Assembly: GCF_022440845.1 (NCBI RefSeq)
Contig: NZ_JAKNTO010000001.1
Span: 3,162,001-3,226,000, forward strand
DNA: 64,000 nt
Direction: 5' to 3'
Source: Ruminococcus sp. OA3
GTDB lineage: Bacteria > Bacillota > Clostridia > Lachnospirales > Lachnospiraceae
Part shown: piece by piece, positions 8,599 through 17,191 of the stretch
How positions within the stretch are numbered: the stretch's first letter is position 1
How the letters are laid out: each line of letters starts with the position of its first letter
Translations under genes and position numbers: made by a program
The notes under the pieces: generated by a model
Databases searched by the model: none
What the model was told of the DNA's origin: nothing
The model's input: the letters and a program-made list of their open reading frames with translations, nothing else

Positions 8599-9266
8599 TA
8601 CGTACAAAAATATACTCCCTGCTGACGACATTGACTGGTTTTCTCGGTTCTCTTGCTTTTGCCATTGCCGTTCCAATCCTTTTTCGCCCGTTTTATTATC
8701 TTCAGATAGGACTGCTGGGCATCATGGAGAGCAGTGGCTATTCCTACGATACGATCCGGCATGCATATGATTCCGTTCTTGACTATCTTCTGTTCGGCGG
8801 TGAATTCAGTACCGGAAGTCTGGCATGGTCCACATCCGGGCGTGCCCATTTCGAAGACTGTCAGAAATTATTTTATCTGGATTTTATGATTCTGGGAATC
8901 TCCATCCTGCTGCTGCTGATCCTGCTTATCCTGGAATCCCGGAAGAAAATCAGGATGCACCGTTTCTGTCAGCTGCATCCTCTGTTCTACAGCGGTATTC
9001 TGAATATCACACTGCTGATAACGATCACAGTCTGGGGGCTTACATCATTCGACTCCTTTTTTCGTGTATTCCACATGCTGCTCTTCCCCGGGAAAGATAA
9101 CTGGATTCTGGATTCGGGAACAGATGAAATCATCAAAATCATGCCGGAACAGTTTTTCTTTAACTGCGCTGCACTGATCGTAGCAATTCTTCTGATTTTC
9201 AGTATGTTTTTTCTTATCCTGTCAGTCAGAAAACGAAAACAACAACGGAAAGGTTCTTACGAATGA
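8595..9266 (+). CDS. TIGR01906-type integral membrane protein (DUF1461)
   Basis: The 223-residue protein resembles the TIGR01906/DUF1461 family: an N-terminal membrane segment, an extracellular part with YDYLLFGGEF-like sequence (here LDYLLFGGEFS), then further membrane segments around the conserved FHMLLFPGKDNWILD. Function is not known. AGGAGGA lies just before the ATG, and the gene overlaps both its neighbours by four bases, placing it in the middle of a three-gene operon ending with yaaA. Confidence 0.78.
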   Translation: MIRTKIYSLLTTLTGFLGSLAFAIAVPILFRPFYYLQIGLLGIMESSGYSYDTIRHAYDSVLDYLLFGGEFSTGSLAWSTSGRAHFEDCQKLFYLDFMILGISILLLLILLILESRKKIRMHRFCQLHPLFYSGILNITLLITITVWGLTSFDSFFRVFHMLLFPGKDNWILDSGTDEIIKIMPEQFFFNCAALIVAILLIFSMFFLILSVRKRKQQRKGSYE

Positions 9267-10012
9267 AGATCATCCTATCTCCTGCCAAAAAAATGAATAT
9301 CACCCGGGATTTTGAAGGAATACTCACACAGCCTGCACTGCTTGATAAAACCTCTCGAATCTGCCATGTTATGAAGGAAATGACCTTGGAACAACTGGAA
9401 AAACTCTGGCACTGCAGCCGGAAACTGGCTCTGAACAATTATGAACGGCACCAGACAATGAATCTGTACAAAAGTCTCTCCCCCGCACTTCTGACATATG
9501 AAGGTCTTCAGTATCAGTATATGGCTCCACAAGTATTTACCGTGAGCCAATGGGAGTACGTAATACATAACCTGCGCATCCTGTCCGGATTTTACGGTGT
9601 TTTAAAGCCATTTGACGGGGTTGTACCATACCGGCTTGAGATGCAGGCGCCTCTTGCTGTCGAACACAGTGCAAACCTGTATGAATACTGGGGGAGTTCT
9701 ATAGCAGAAACCATATGCGCAGACGATGATCTGATATTAAACCTCGCCTCTCACGAATACAGCAAAGCTGTAATTCCCCACTTGCCCGGACAAATCTCCT
9801 GTATTACCTGTGATTTCAAAGAGACGGTGAATGGACGGCTGATCACAAAGGGAACCCTGGCTAAGATGGCCCGCGGTGAGATGATCCGTTTTCTGGCTGA
9901 AAATAATATTACCAGTCCCGACGGCATCAAAAATTTCCATGGTCTTAATTATAGGTTCCAGCCATCTTTATCTTCCGGTGAAAGATATGTATTTGTCCGG
10001 ACTTCTGATTGA
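9263..10012 (+). CDS. yaaA: Peroxide stress protein YaaA (UPF0246)
   Basis: YaaA lowers intracellular iron and limits damage during peroxide stress in E. coli, and binds DNA. This 249-residue homologue starts with the family signature ILSPAKKM and continues with LSGFYGVLKPFDGVVPYRLEM and LNLASHEYSKAV. The C-terminal region AKMARGEMIRF is also typical. It is the last gene of a tightly overlapping operon whose upstream members are membrane proteins of unknown role. Confidence 0.92.
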   Translation: MKIILSPAKKMNITRDFEGILTQPALLDKTSRICHVMKEMTLEQLEKLWHCSRKLALNNYERHQTMNLYKSLSPALLTYEGLQYQYMAPQVFTVSQWEYVIHNLRILSGFYGVLKPFDGVVPYRLEMQAPLAVEHSANLYEYWGSSIAETICADDDLILNLASHEYSKAVIPHLPGQISCITCDFKETVNGRLITKGTLAKMARGEMIRFLAENNITSPDGIKNFHGLNYRFQPSLSSGERYVFVRTSD

Positions 10013-10206
10013 CGGGAGCCTCATTTTAGCATGGAACTTATTTCGTCCTGTCAATACATCAACATATTTCCCACTGCAAGCATTTATGATATGTTCCTAT
10101 TTCACCTGGTTCTCCCCTTTCTGATTTCAGTTTATTATTTCAGATAATGATAGCACAAATATTTATTTTCTGCTTTTTATCAGTCTGCAGTTTTACAACA
10201 ATAGAA

Positions 10207-10238
10207 AAACACACCTGTTACTTCTCTCAGATGTGTTT
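10207..10238 (-). terminator. Terminator downstream of the HPr-like gene
   Basis: An 11-bp near-perfect stem (10207-10217 with 10228-10238) is followed on the minus strand by TTTTTCTAT. The rest of 10013-10278 is AT-rich and shows no other clear feature. Confidence 0.7.
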
Positions 10239-10278
10239 ATCCATATTACCGTTTTCAGCTTTCTAAAAACCTTGCTGC

Positions 10279-10524
10279 CTAAAACCCAATCTCTCTGATA
10301 TCAGCTATATTTCTCATTTCTCCAAGCAGTGCCTGGGAATCTTCTCCGTAGATCGTCATTTCCATTCTGTCTCTCTCTGCAATTGCAAGTACTCCCATCA
10401 GTGATTTTCCATCTACCACCTGAACGCCGCTTTTTAAGTCGATCTCTCCCTCAAATTTATTTGCCAGATTTACAAAATCCAACATTTCTTTTGTATTGTG
10501 AAAGCCAATTGAATATTTGGGCAT
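10279..10524 (-). CDS. HPr-like phosphocarrier domain protein with altered active site
   Basis: HPr shuttles phosphate in the sugar phosphotransferase system and, when phosphorylated on a serine, acts in catabolite repression. This 81-residue protein has the HPr fold signature around the regulatory serine (GKSLMGVLA, Ser41). At the phosphotransfer site the usual HARPA reads HNTKE, so the histidine is kept (His9) but the conserved arginine and proline are gone. The start follows GGAGGTGATAG. No PTS gene is adjacent, and the physiological role is unclear. Confidence 0.8.
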   Translation of the reverse strand: MPKYSIGFHNTKEMLDFVNLANKFEGEIDLKSGVQVVDGKSLMGVLAIAERDRMEMTIYGEDSQALLGEMRNIADIREIGF

Positions 10525-10643
10525 ATCTATCACCTCCATACGTCATTATCATACGCCCCCGTCAGAGAATGGTTCGGAGACGTTTCTTATTTTTAAGCAT
10601 TGACCGGAAGGCAAAAGTTATACAGACCAGATGCAAATATCTA

Positions 10644-10652
10644 TGGTATAAT
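10644..10652 (+). promoter_or_regulatory. Extended -10 promoter of the secreted-protein gene
   Basis: TGG followed directly by a perfect TATAAT lies 38 bp upstream of the start at 10690. No good -35 hexamer is seen, which fits an extended -10 promoter. Confidence 0.55.
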
Positions 10653-10689
10653 ATGATTAACGGCTATACACATCGGGTAAGGAGTTACT

Positions 10690-11103
10690 ATGAAAAAATC
10701 TTATTTCAGGAAATTATTATGTACCCTACTCACCCTTGCTATGGCGTTAAGTATAACAACATCTGTATTTGCAGCTGCCAGTTTTGAACATCAGGAACGC
10801 CTCCTTCACGATGGTGTCAAACTGCGTGCGGAGGTTTCCGTCGTGGAATATACAAAACCGGTAAAAAGAATCACTGTTGAGTGCAGGCTTCGCTGCCAGC
10901 CAACCGATACTTCGGGGTGGGTATTACAGGAGACATGGAATTTTTCAGAAACGAACAGTCAAACACTGTATGAAGTAACGTATCACGTTCCAACCCTCAA
11001 AGGCAGATACCAGACTGAAAATATCATCACAGTATATTACCAGGACAACACCATCGAAACACAACTTGCTTACAGTAATATAGTACTGAATCCACCATAC
11101 TGA
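10690..11103 (+). CDS. Small secreted protein of unknown function
   Basis: The 137-residue protein has a clear signal peptide: basic MKKSYFRK, a hydrophobic core, and a cleavage site near VFAAA at about residues 28-31. The mature part is about 110 residues and rich in beta-strand-like sequence, with no domain I recognise. It contains two cysteines (in ECRLRCQ) that could bond. Start is supported by AAGGAG 7 bp before the ATG. Confidence 0.7.
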   Translation: MKKSYFRKLLCTLLTLAMALSITTSVFAAASFEHQERLLHDGVKLRAEVSVVEYTKPVKRITVECRLRCQPTDTSGWVLQETWNFSETNSQTLYEVTYHVPTLKGRYQTENIITVYYQDNTIETQLAYSNIVLNPPY

Positions 11104-11173
11104 TATTAAAATGATGTGTATAGCCAACCGTGTCAAATGAGTGAAACAGACAATCTGAAATGGGAGGTCTTCT

Positions 11174-11803
11174 ATGGAAAAACTTATCGTCATGAACCGG
11201 CAAACACCGGCAATACAGTATCTCGCTCAAAAGGACAGCAGCCTTTACAGACTGATTGATCTGATCGGTGAAATTAAATATCAGCCTTATGAAGACGGTT
11301 ACTCATTTCTCGTCAGTACGATTATCGGTCAAATGCTGTCAAACAAAGTAGCGGATGTGTTATTCCGGAGAGTCATTGATATGTGTGGGAGCGTATCACC
11401 GGAAATTATGTGTAATATTGATGCCGAACAGCTAAGAAAAATTGGAATTTCATACAGAAAATCCAATACAATATCAGAACTAACGCAGGCTGTGATCTCA
11501 CGCGATCTCGATCTGGACAAACTCTCCACTCTGACAGATGAGGCGGTTATCAAGACGCTGACCTCAATAAAAGGAATCGGTATGTGGACAGCAAAAATGT
11601 ATCTGATCTTTGTTCTGGACCGATCTGATATATTACCGTTCGAGGACGGTGCGTTTTTACAGTCTTACTGCTGGCTTTATCACACGCAGGAATGCAGTCC
11701 GAAAGACGTTAAGGAACGGTGCAGGAAATGGAGCCCCTATTCATCTTACGCTGCCAGATTTTTATACAAAGCGCTGGACAGCGGACTTACGAAGAAAAGT
11801 TGA
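11174..11803 (+). CDS. HhH-GPD DNA glycosylase (AlkA/3-methyladenine type)
   Basis: The protein is a helix-hairpin-helix base-excision glycosylase that removes alkylated bases. The HhH motif is LTSIKGIGMWTAKMYLIF (about residues 129-146). The catalytic aspartate follows in ILPFEDGAFLQSY, as in AlkA (LP then D). It lacks the N-terminal domain of E. coli AlkA: 209 residues against 282. GGGAGGT lies 8 bp before the ATG. It stands alone at the edge of the accessory stretch. Confidence 0.85.
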   Translation: MEKLIVMNRQTPAIQYLAQKDSSLYRLIDLIGEIKYQPYEDGYSFLVSTIIGQMLSNKVADVLFRRVIDMCGSVSPEIMCNIDAEQLRKIGISYRKSNTISELTQAVISRDLDLDKLSTLTDEAVIKTLTSIKGIGMWTAKMYLIFVLDRSDILPFEDGAFLQSYCWLYHTQECSPKDVKERCRKWSPYSSYAARFLYKALDSGLTKKS

Positions 11804-11889
11804 TTTACCTTGGCGCATGCAACTAAAAGCATATCGAATATGATTTCTGGTATGCCTGTTCTATCTCGTTATTCATCTGTACTACAGTT

Positions 11890-12117
11890 TCATTCTCCAA
11901 AGTGACGTTTAGAATTTGATATACCCAGCAGATAATCTACGGTACAGTCGTAATACTCCGCCAGTTGTATCAATGCCCACACTGGTATTTCGCGTATTCC
12001 TTTTTCATATCTGTGATATACAATTCTATGACAATTGAGGACATCTGCTATTTTTTGTTGTGTTAAGTCGCGATCTACTCGCATATTTTCAAGTCGTTCA
12101 AAATACAAAATGATCAC
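11890..12117 (-). CDS. XRE-family helix-turn-helix regulator
   Basis: The 75-residue protein is a single helix-turn-helix domain: LTQQKIADVLNCHRIVYHRYEKG followed by PVWALIQLAEYYDCTVDYLLG, the usual C-terminal end of XRE domains. It has no effector domain. It is divergent from the small gene at 12218, so it probably controls the 100-bp AT-rich interval between them, where a run of GGTAACCAAATAG-like sequence could serve as operator. It marks the start of an AT-rich accessory stretch. Confidence 0.85.
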   Translation of the reverse strand: MIILYFERLENMRVDRDLTQQKIADVLNCHRIVYHRYEKGIREIPVWALIQLAEYYDCTVDYLLGISNSKRHFGE

Positions 12118-12217
12118 CTCTTGATTATGTTACCATTTGGTGTCATAATGTATTCATAATGGTAACCAAATAGTTACTAAGCAGTATAAAATACAACGGC
12201 ATTGAAAGGCGAAAATA

Positions 12218-12451
12218 TTGAAAAAATTAACAAATATTAATACTATACTCAAAAACTTTCTATTGGCAGATGATATTGAATTCTTCATTTCCTATCTTAA
12301 AAACATTGACGAAGCAGAAATGACCTCTTTTTTGAGGGTCTTTCCAGACTTTATCACAAACCTGTCAGGAAACGACAGGTTTGACTCCTTAAAGGCAGGA
12401 ACATATCAGAAGGTGATGGCAGAGTTGCGCAGACATTCAGAAATCACGTAG
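12218..12451 (+). CDS. Small orphan protein divergent from the XRE gene
   Basis: The frame codes 77 residues from a TTG start and is rich in Leu, Ile, Asp and Lys. No domain is recognised. Support is weak: the ribosome binding site is poor (GAAAGGCGAAA), and the call rests on its position divergent from the regulator at 11890. Confidence 0.4.
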   Translation: MKKLTNINTILKNFLLADDIEFFISYLKNIDEAEMTSFLRVFPDFITNLSGNDRFDSLKAGTYQKVMAELRRHSEIT

Positions 12452-12593
12452 GATAAAAGGAACACGAAGGAAGATCTCAGTAATTACAAATTTGAATTCG
12501 ACATCAGAAAGGACTGGAACTCCATTGAATTGGAAATTCCAGTCCTTAATCGTAATCAAAACTCTTGATTTATCTTTATATTTAACAATTGAT

Positions 12594-13004
12594 TTATAAG
12601 GATGTTCCTGGGTACTTTGAATCTTTAACATCAACTAATCCCCGAATGTAAATATATGTATCACCATTCTTTTTTTTGACATCCGCCGATGTATTATACT
12701 GTACAACAATACATATTTTTTCATCTAAATTAATGTCTTTGTCTGCTGTAATTACATCAAATTCATATATAAATTTATGAGTTGCCACAAAATATACATT
12801 TTCTCCATATTCATCCGTTGATAAAAGCCTTTTAAAAATAATTTCGTCCTGATTTTTCTGTACTATATTACAATCAACATTACTTGTTATATCACTGGTA
12901 TAATTATAATAGTGTATTTTCACACCATTATAAACAATTATACCAAATAGGATAATATTAAGTACTATGGAGAATAGTAAGAATCTTTTCTTTTTATTTA
13001 TCAT
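12594..13004 (-). CDS. Hypothetical single-pass membrane protein
   Basis: The 136-residue protein begins with basic MINKKKR and one membrane segment (about residues 8-26), followed by an outside part of about 110 residues with alternating hydrophobic residues and a KKKNGD turn. No family is recognised. Base composition is clearly richer in A and T than the surrounding core genes, suggesting transfer. AGGAAGTG lies just before the start. Confidence 0.5.
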   Translation of the reverse strand: MINKKKRFLLFSIVLNIILFGIIVYNGVKIHYYNYTSDITSNVDCNIVQKNQDEIIFKRLLSTDEYGENVYFVATHKFIYEFDVITADKDINLDEKICIVVQYNTSADVKKKNGDTYIYIRGLVDVKDSKYPGTSL

Positions 13005-13213
13005 AACAACACTTCCTTATCTTGTTTTCTTATTTTGTCTAAACCATCGGACTTACCTCCTTACTGTGTTTTATAAAAATTATTATTTCATAATTACCAT
13101 ATAGTATCAATATTCTTTTACATTATTGGTTGAATTTAATTATTAAAATTACTATTTGCTCTCAATGTCTGGAAAATGTATACATGTAAATTTTACACTT
13201 TACTCCATAATCT

Positions 13214-13297
13214 ATGACAAATATGGATGGTCTGACTGGTTTTCCGCAAGCCATTGAAGCGGTGTTTCCGAATACTGAAGTGCAGCACTGCATCATC
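13214..13297 (+). pseudogene. Fragment of an IS256-family transposase
   Basis: The translated stretch DGLTGFPQAIEAVFP followed by NTEVQHCII matches the conserved core of IS256-type transposases, where DGLTGF.EAIEAVFP is followed by T.VQ.CI. Only about 28 residues remain; the frame then runs into unrelated sequence. No terminal repeats are seen, so it is a decayed relic. Confidence 0.75.
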
Positions 13298-13341
13298 GGC
13301 TTTATTGACATGCTCTATAATGGAGCTATAATACAAACAAA

Positions 13342-13370
13342 GGGCAAAGCCCGAAAAATCGGCTTTGCCC
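13342..13370 (-). terminator. Strong hairpin, probable orphan terminator
   Basis: GGGCAAAGCC pairs perfectly over 10 bp with GGCTTTGCCC across a 9-nt loop. On the minus strand it is followed by TTTGTTTGT. No gene on that strand ends here, so it may be left over from the decayed element. Confidence 0.55.
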
Positions 13371-13528
13371 AACGTAACTATCAACATTTCTTATGTCAGT
13401 TTTATTGCATTTACACAGAATCTGAAACAGTCTCTTTTACACCACGATTTTTTTCTCTTCACTCCACAATGTACACCATAGAAGCATAAATTTGCATGAA
13501 TTTACATGAAGATATAACGAAACCAAAA

Positions 13529-13584
13529 AATCCTCAAACCCCTATAAACTTTAACAATCAGCTTATTTACGTGGTTTGAGGATT
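13529..13584 (-). terminator. Terminator of rny
   Basis: A perfect 12-bp inverted repeat (13529-13540 and 13573-13584, AATCCTCAAACC and complement) encloses a 32-nt loop. On the minus strand it is followed by TTTTTTGG, 20 bp after the rny stop. Confidence 0.75.
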
Positions 13585-13604
13585 CTTTTAAATTGCCTGA
13601 AATT

Positions 13605-15164
13605 TTATTTCGCGTAGTCGACAACGCGGCTTTCTCTTATTACATTCACTTTGATCTGTCCCGGATATTCCAGCTCAGACTCAATCTGTTTAGAAATATC
13701 CCTGGCAAGTAATACCATATCCGTATCATTTACGTGATCTGGCAATACCATCACCCGAACTTCTCGTCCTGCCTGAATGGCAAAAGACTTGTCTACCCCT
13801 TTGAAGGAGTTTGTGATATCTTCAAGCTGTTTCAATCTGTTGGTATATGTTTCCAATGTTTCCCTTCTCGCTCCCGGTCTTGCTGCTGAGATTGCATCTG
13901 CAGCCTGAACAAGACATGCGATCAATGATTCCGGCTCCACGTCTCCGTGGTGTGCCTCTACCGCATTGATGATAAGCGAGGATTCTTTGTATTTTCTACA
14001 TAAATCAACACCAATCTGAATATGGGATCCTTCCACTTCATGGTCGATGGATTTTCCTATGTCATGTAATAACCCTGCACGTTTTGCAGTACGTATGTCC
14101 GCTCCAACTTCTGCCGCTAACAGCCCGGCGAGCTGTGCGACTTCGATGGAATGCTTCAATGCATTTTGTCCATAACTTGAACGGAATTGCATCCTTCCCA
14201 GCAAGCGAATCAATTCCGGATGAATACCGTGAACTCCCACTTCCAGGGTAGCAGCTTCTCCCTCCTCGCGGATCATGGTCTCTACCTCTTTGCGGGCTTT
14301 CTCAACCATTTCTTCGATTCTCGCAGGATGGATACGGCCATCGACTATCAATTTCTCCAGCGCAATACGTGCGACTTCTCGTCTGATCGGATCAAAGCCT
14401 GACAATACAACCGCTTCCGGAGTATCATCAATGATCAGATCAATACCTGTCAATGTTTCCAGTGTACGGATATTACGTCCTTCCCTTCCGATGATACGAC
14501 CTTTCATCTCATCGTTGGGGAGCTGAACTACTGATATGGTAGATTCTGCCACATGATCAACAGCACATTTCTGAATCGCTGTCACCACGTAGTCTTTCGC
14601 TTTTCTGTTGGCTTCTTCTTTTGCTTTGCTCTCCAGTTCCTTGTAGAGCTTGGCCGTGTCAATTTTCACTTCATCTTCAACAGCTTTTAAAAGATAATCT
14701 TTTGCCTGTTCGGAGGTAAGACCTGAAATTCGTTCCAGTTCCTGTACTCCCTGTGCATGTAATTCGTCGACTTTCTTTTCTTTCTTTCTTAATTGCTCTT
14801 CCTTGTTTGCGTATTCTGCTTCACGCCGTTCGAGTGCGTCAGATTTTCTGTCAACAGATTCCTCTTTTGACAGGACGCGCTTTTCATACTTTTGCAGTTC
14901 GGCTCTTCGTTCTTTGGTTTCTTTCTCCAGTTCGTTTCTCGTTCTGAGAGATTCTTCCTTAGCTTCCAAAAGGGCTTCGCGTTTTTTAGTCTCAGCCGTT
15001 TTTAATGCCTCATCTATTATGCTTCTTGCCTTTTCTTCTGCTGTACCAACTTTTTCGGCATCTTGCTTCACCTTGTTGGAAACCGCAACCTTGCAAGTAA
15101 TAGGAACCGCAATAAGCAGCGTGATTACTATAGCAACAATTACACTGATAATAATTGTTCCCAC
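13605..15164 (-). CDS. rny: Ribonuclease Y
   Basis: RNase Y is the membrane-anchored endoribonuclease that starts mRNA decay in Firmicutes. The 519-residue protein has an N-terminal membrane anchor (about residues 5-25), a long charged coiled coil (about 30-200), a KH domain with [15 protein letters not shown], and an HD domain with the metal site in [10 protein letters not shown]. The start is GTG, 5 bp after AAGGAGGTG. It lies downstream of recX-recA with its own leader. Confidence 0.97.
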   Translation of the reverse strand: MGTIIISVIVAIVITLLIAVPITCKVAVSNKVKQDAEKVGTAEEKARSIIDEALKTAETKKREALLEAKEESLRTRNELEKETKERRAELQKYEKRVLSKEESVDRKSDALERREAEYANKEEQLRKKEKKVDELHAQGVQELERISGLTSEQAKDYLLKAVEDEVKIDTAKLYKELESKAKEEANRKAKDYVVTAIQKCAVDHVAESTISVVQLPNDEMKGRIIGREGRNIRTLETLTGIDLIIDDTPEAVVLSGFDPIRREVARIALEKLIVDGRIHPARIEEMVEKARKEVETMIREEGEAATLEVGVHGIHPELIRLLGRMQFRSSYGQNALKHSIEVAQLAGLLAAEVGADIRTAKRAGLLHDIGKSIDHEVEGSHIQIGVDLCRKYKESSLIINAVEAHHGDVEPESLIACLVQAADAISAARPGARRETLETYTNRLKQLEDITNSFKGVDKSFAIQAGREVRVMVLPDHVNDTDMVLLARDISKQIESELEYPGQIKVNVIRESRVVDYAK

Positions 15165-15254
15165 AGGAGCACCTCCTTATTTAGTTTTCATTGTACAAAT
15201 ACAACACTTCAATTTTATATTATTTTGGTAATTATGTCAAGCACGGCGGCTGAT

Positions 15255-15884
15255 TTATTCTATCGTTTTTTCCCCCGCGCTAAACCGGCAGTCTTTTAAG
15301 ACCTTCCAGATCTCTTCCCCGTAGAATCCCCGCCTTGCCAGATAAGCTTCCAGTTTCCTGATATCTTTCTCTGTTACTTCGGCTCTGTTCCTCAATCGCT
15401 TTTCGACCAGCGCACGGATGACCTGTTCATGATCGTCCGGCTCTGCCTTTTCTGCCGCTTTTTCGATAAGTCCCGCATCGACACCCTTCTGTCTCAGTTT
15501 CCATGAAATCTGCCTGACACTTAAACTGTCCTTATAGCGTTCAAAATAATGAACGGCGTATCGCTCATCATCTATGTAACCGTAAGATTTTACATAGTCA
15601 ACCGCTTTCCGGGCCACTTCCGCCGGGTATCCGCTCTTTTTCAGCTTTTCTCTGATCTCCTGCTCGGTCCGGTCCATCTTAACCAGAAGATTCATCGCAT
15701 ATCGTTTGGCGCGAAGCGGCAGAACCTCATTCATAATCTCCGAAAAATCCTGTTCCCGTATCTCCTCACCGCAGACAATACGGTAACGAGACAGCTCGCC
15801 TTTATACAGAATAAAAGCAAGCTGTCCTTCAATTTCCACACGGTATTTCCGCTTCGTCACGGGTCGGATATCTGTAACTGTCAT
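15255..15884 (-). CDS. recX: RecX recombination regulator
   Basis: RecX binds RecA filaments and limits their activity. The 209-residue protein shows the three-helix RecX repeats, with motifs such as [30 protein letters not shown] and [13 protein letters not shown], and ends with the typical [13 protein letters not shown]. Its ATG overlaps the recA stop by four bases, so it is translationally coupled to the protein it controls. Confidence 0.93.
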   Translation of the reverse strand: MTVTDIRPVTKRKYRVEIEGQLAFILYKGELSRYRIVCGEEIREQDFSEIMNEVLPLRAKRYAMNLLVKMDRTEQEIREKLKKSGYPAEVARKAVDYVKSYGYIDDERYAVHYFERYKDSLSVRQISWKLRQKGVDAGLIEKAAEKAEPDDHEQVIRALVEKRLRNRAEVTEKDIRKLEAYLARRGFYGEEIWKVLKDCRFSAGEKTIE

Positions 15885-16954
15885 TCTGTCTCAATCCCGG
15901 CAGTTGCCTTTCCGGTCTCCGGTGTTTTCGATTCCTGAGGTGTCTCTGATGTTTCTGAGCCATTCAGGCCATAGTACTCTCTTACCTTCTGCTCCACTTC
16001 CTGCATGACCTCCGGATGTTCCGTCAGATAGGTCTTCGCATTTTCACGCCCCTGCCCGATCTTTGCATTATCGTAGGCAAACCATGCACCGCTCTTCTGG
16101 ATTACTCCGCTGCTTGCAGCCAGTTCCAGGATATCCGCCTCCCTGGAGATTCCTTTTCCAAACATAATATCAAATTCAGCCTCTTTAAACGGAGGGGCAA
16201 TTTTATTCTTAACGACTTTGATACGCGTACGGTTTCCGATGACCTCACCGCTCTGTTTGATCGCTTCTATCCGGCGCACATCCATACGGATGGAGGAATA
16301 GAACTTCAGCGCACGTCCGCCTGTGGTGACTTCCGGACTGCCGTACATTACTCCGACCTTCTCGCGCAGCTGATTAATAAAAATAACAACACATCCTGAT
16401 TTTCCGATAACGGAAGTCAATTTTCTGAGTGCCTGTGACATCAGACGGGCCTGAAGACCCACATGAGAATCCCCCATCTCACCGTCAATCTCAGCTCTCG
16501 GAACGAGGGCCGCGACAGAATCCACGATCACAATATCTACCGCACCTGAACGCACCATCGTCTCTGTGATCTCAAGCGCCTGTTCACCGCTGTCCGGCTG
16601 CGAGATATAAAGGTTGTCAATATCAACTCCAATATTTTTCGCATATACCGGGTCAAGTGCGTGCTCTGCGTCAATAAAGCCTGCGATCCCGCCTCTTTTT
16701 TGTACTTCAGCCACCATATGGAGTGCAACGGTAGTCTTACCGCTGGATTCCGGCCCGTAGATCTCCACCACGCGTCCTTTTGGTATGCCGCCAAGCCCCA
16801 GTGCCACATCAAGGCTCAGTGAACCTGTTGGTATCGTCTCCACATTCATATTGATGCCTGAGTCTCCCAGTTTCATCACCGCACCTTTTCCGTAATTTTT
16901 TTCTATCTGTACGAGTGCAGCGTCCAATGCTTTTAATTTATCTTCTTTTACCAT
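15881..16954 (-). CDS. recA: Recombinase RecA
   Basis: RecA drives homologous recombination and activates LexA cleavage in the SOS response. The 357-residue protein has the Walker A motif [10 protein letters not shown] (about residues 66-75), the Walker B region [16 protein letters not shown] and the loop 2 region [16 protein letters not shown]. The acidic, low-complexity tail is rich in Glu and Thr. A LexA box and a sigma-A promoter lie directly upstream. Confidence 0.98.
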   Translation of the reverse strand: MVKEDKLKALDAALVQIEKNYGKGAVMKLGDSGINMNVETIPTGSLSLDVALGLGGIPKGRVVEIYGPESSGKTTVALHMVAEVQKRGGIAGFIDAEHALDPVYAKNIGVDIDNLYISQPDSGEQALEITETMVRSGAVDIVIVDSVAALVPRAEIDGEMGDSHVGLQARLMSQALRKLTSVIGKSGCVVIFINQLREKVGVMYGSPEVTTGGRALKFYSSIRMDVRRIEAIKQSGEVIGNRTRIKVVKNKIAPPFKEAEFDIMFGKGISREADILELAASSGVIQKSGAWFAYDNAKIGQGRENAKTYLTEHPEVMQEVEQKVREYYGLNGSETSETPQESKTPETGKATAGIETE

Positions 16955-16974
16955 GCTTACCTCCAGTTATGATG

Positions 16975-16988
16975 CGAACTTATGTTCG
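16975..16988 (-). promoter_or_regulatory. LexA (SOS) box of recA
   Basis: CGAACTTATGTTCG is a near-perfect match to the Gram-positive LexA operator (CGAAC-N4-GTTCG). It sits between the -10 element and the recA start. Confidence 0.88.
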
Positions 16989-17001
16989 CTTCCTGTTTAA
17001 T

Positions 17002-17030
17002 ATAGTAGTACATATTTTCCGTTTTGTCAA
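17002..17030 (-). promoter_or_regulatory. Sigma-A promoter of recA
   Basis: On the minus strand a perfect TTGACA (17025-17030) and TACTAT (17002-17007) are spaced by 17 bp. The LexA box lies 13 bp downstream of the -10. Confidence 0.75.
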
Positions 17031-17155
17031 TATCATTTTGTGCCATGGGAGTTTTCCGGACTTCAGAAATCATGAGATTTGAATGCTGATACCAGTATAC
17101 TAAACACAGGCATCCCATGCAAGCAGAGCAGTGTGATTTTCTGTAAATGAAGAAA

Positions 17156-17179
17156 GACCACACCATCTCTGATGCGGTC
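17156..17179 (-). terminator. Probable terminator downstream of glgA
   Basis: On the minus strand GACCGCATC pairs with GATGGTGTGGTC (with G-T pairs), followed by the T-rich TTTCTTCATTT. It lies 13 bp after the glgA stop. Confidence 0.6.
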
Positions 17180-17191
17180 TGCCACTGACAC

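Larger units (their letters stand above)
13005..13604. other. AT-rich intergenic stretch with transposase remnant and hairpins
   Basis: About 600 bases hold no intact gene. They contain a short relic of an IS256-type transposase (13214-13297), a strong hairpin (13342-13370) and the long-loop terminator of rny (13529-13584). The first 190 bases are very rich in A and T without recognisable signals. Confidence 0.7.

Noticed and set aside
12437-12634. 65-codon frame on the minus strand after the hypothetical membrane protein
   Set aside because: It overlaps the 3' end of that gene, has no good binding site and resembles nothing; too weak to call.
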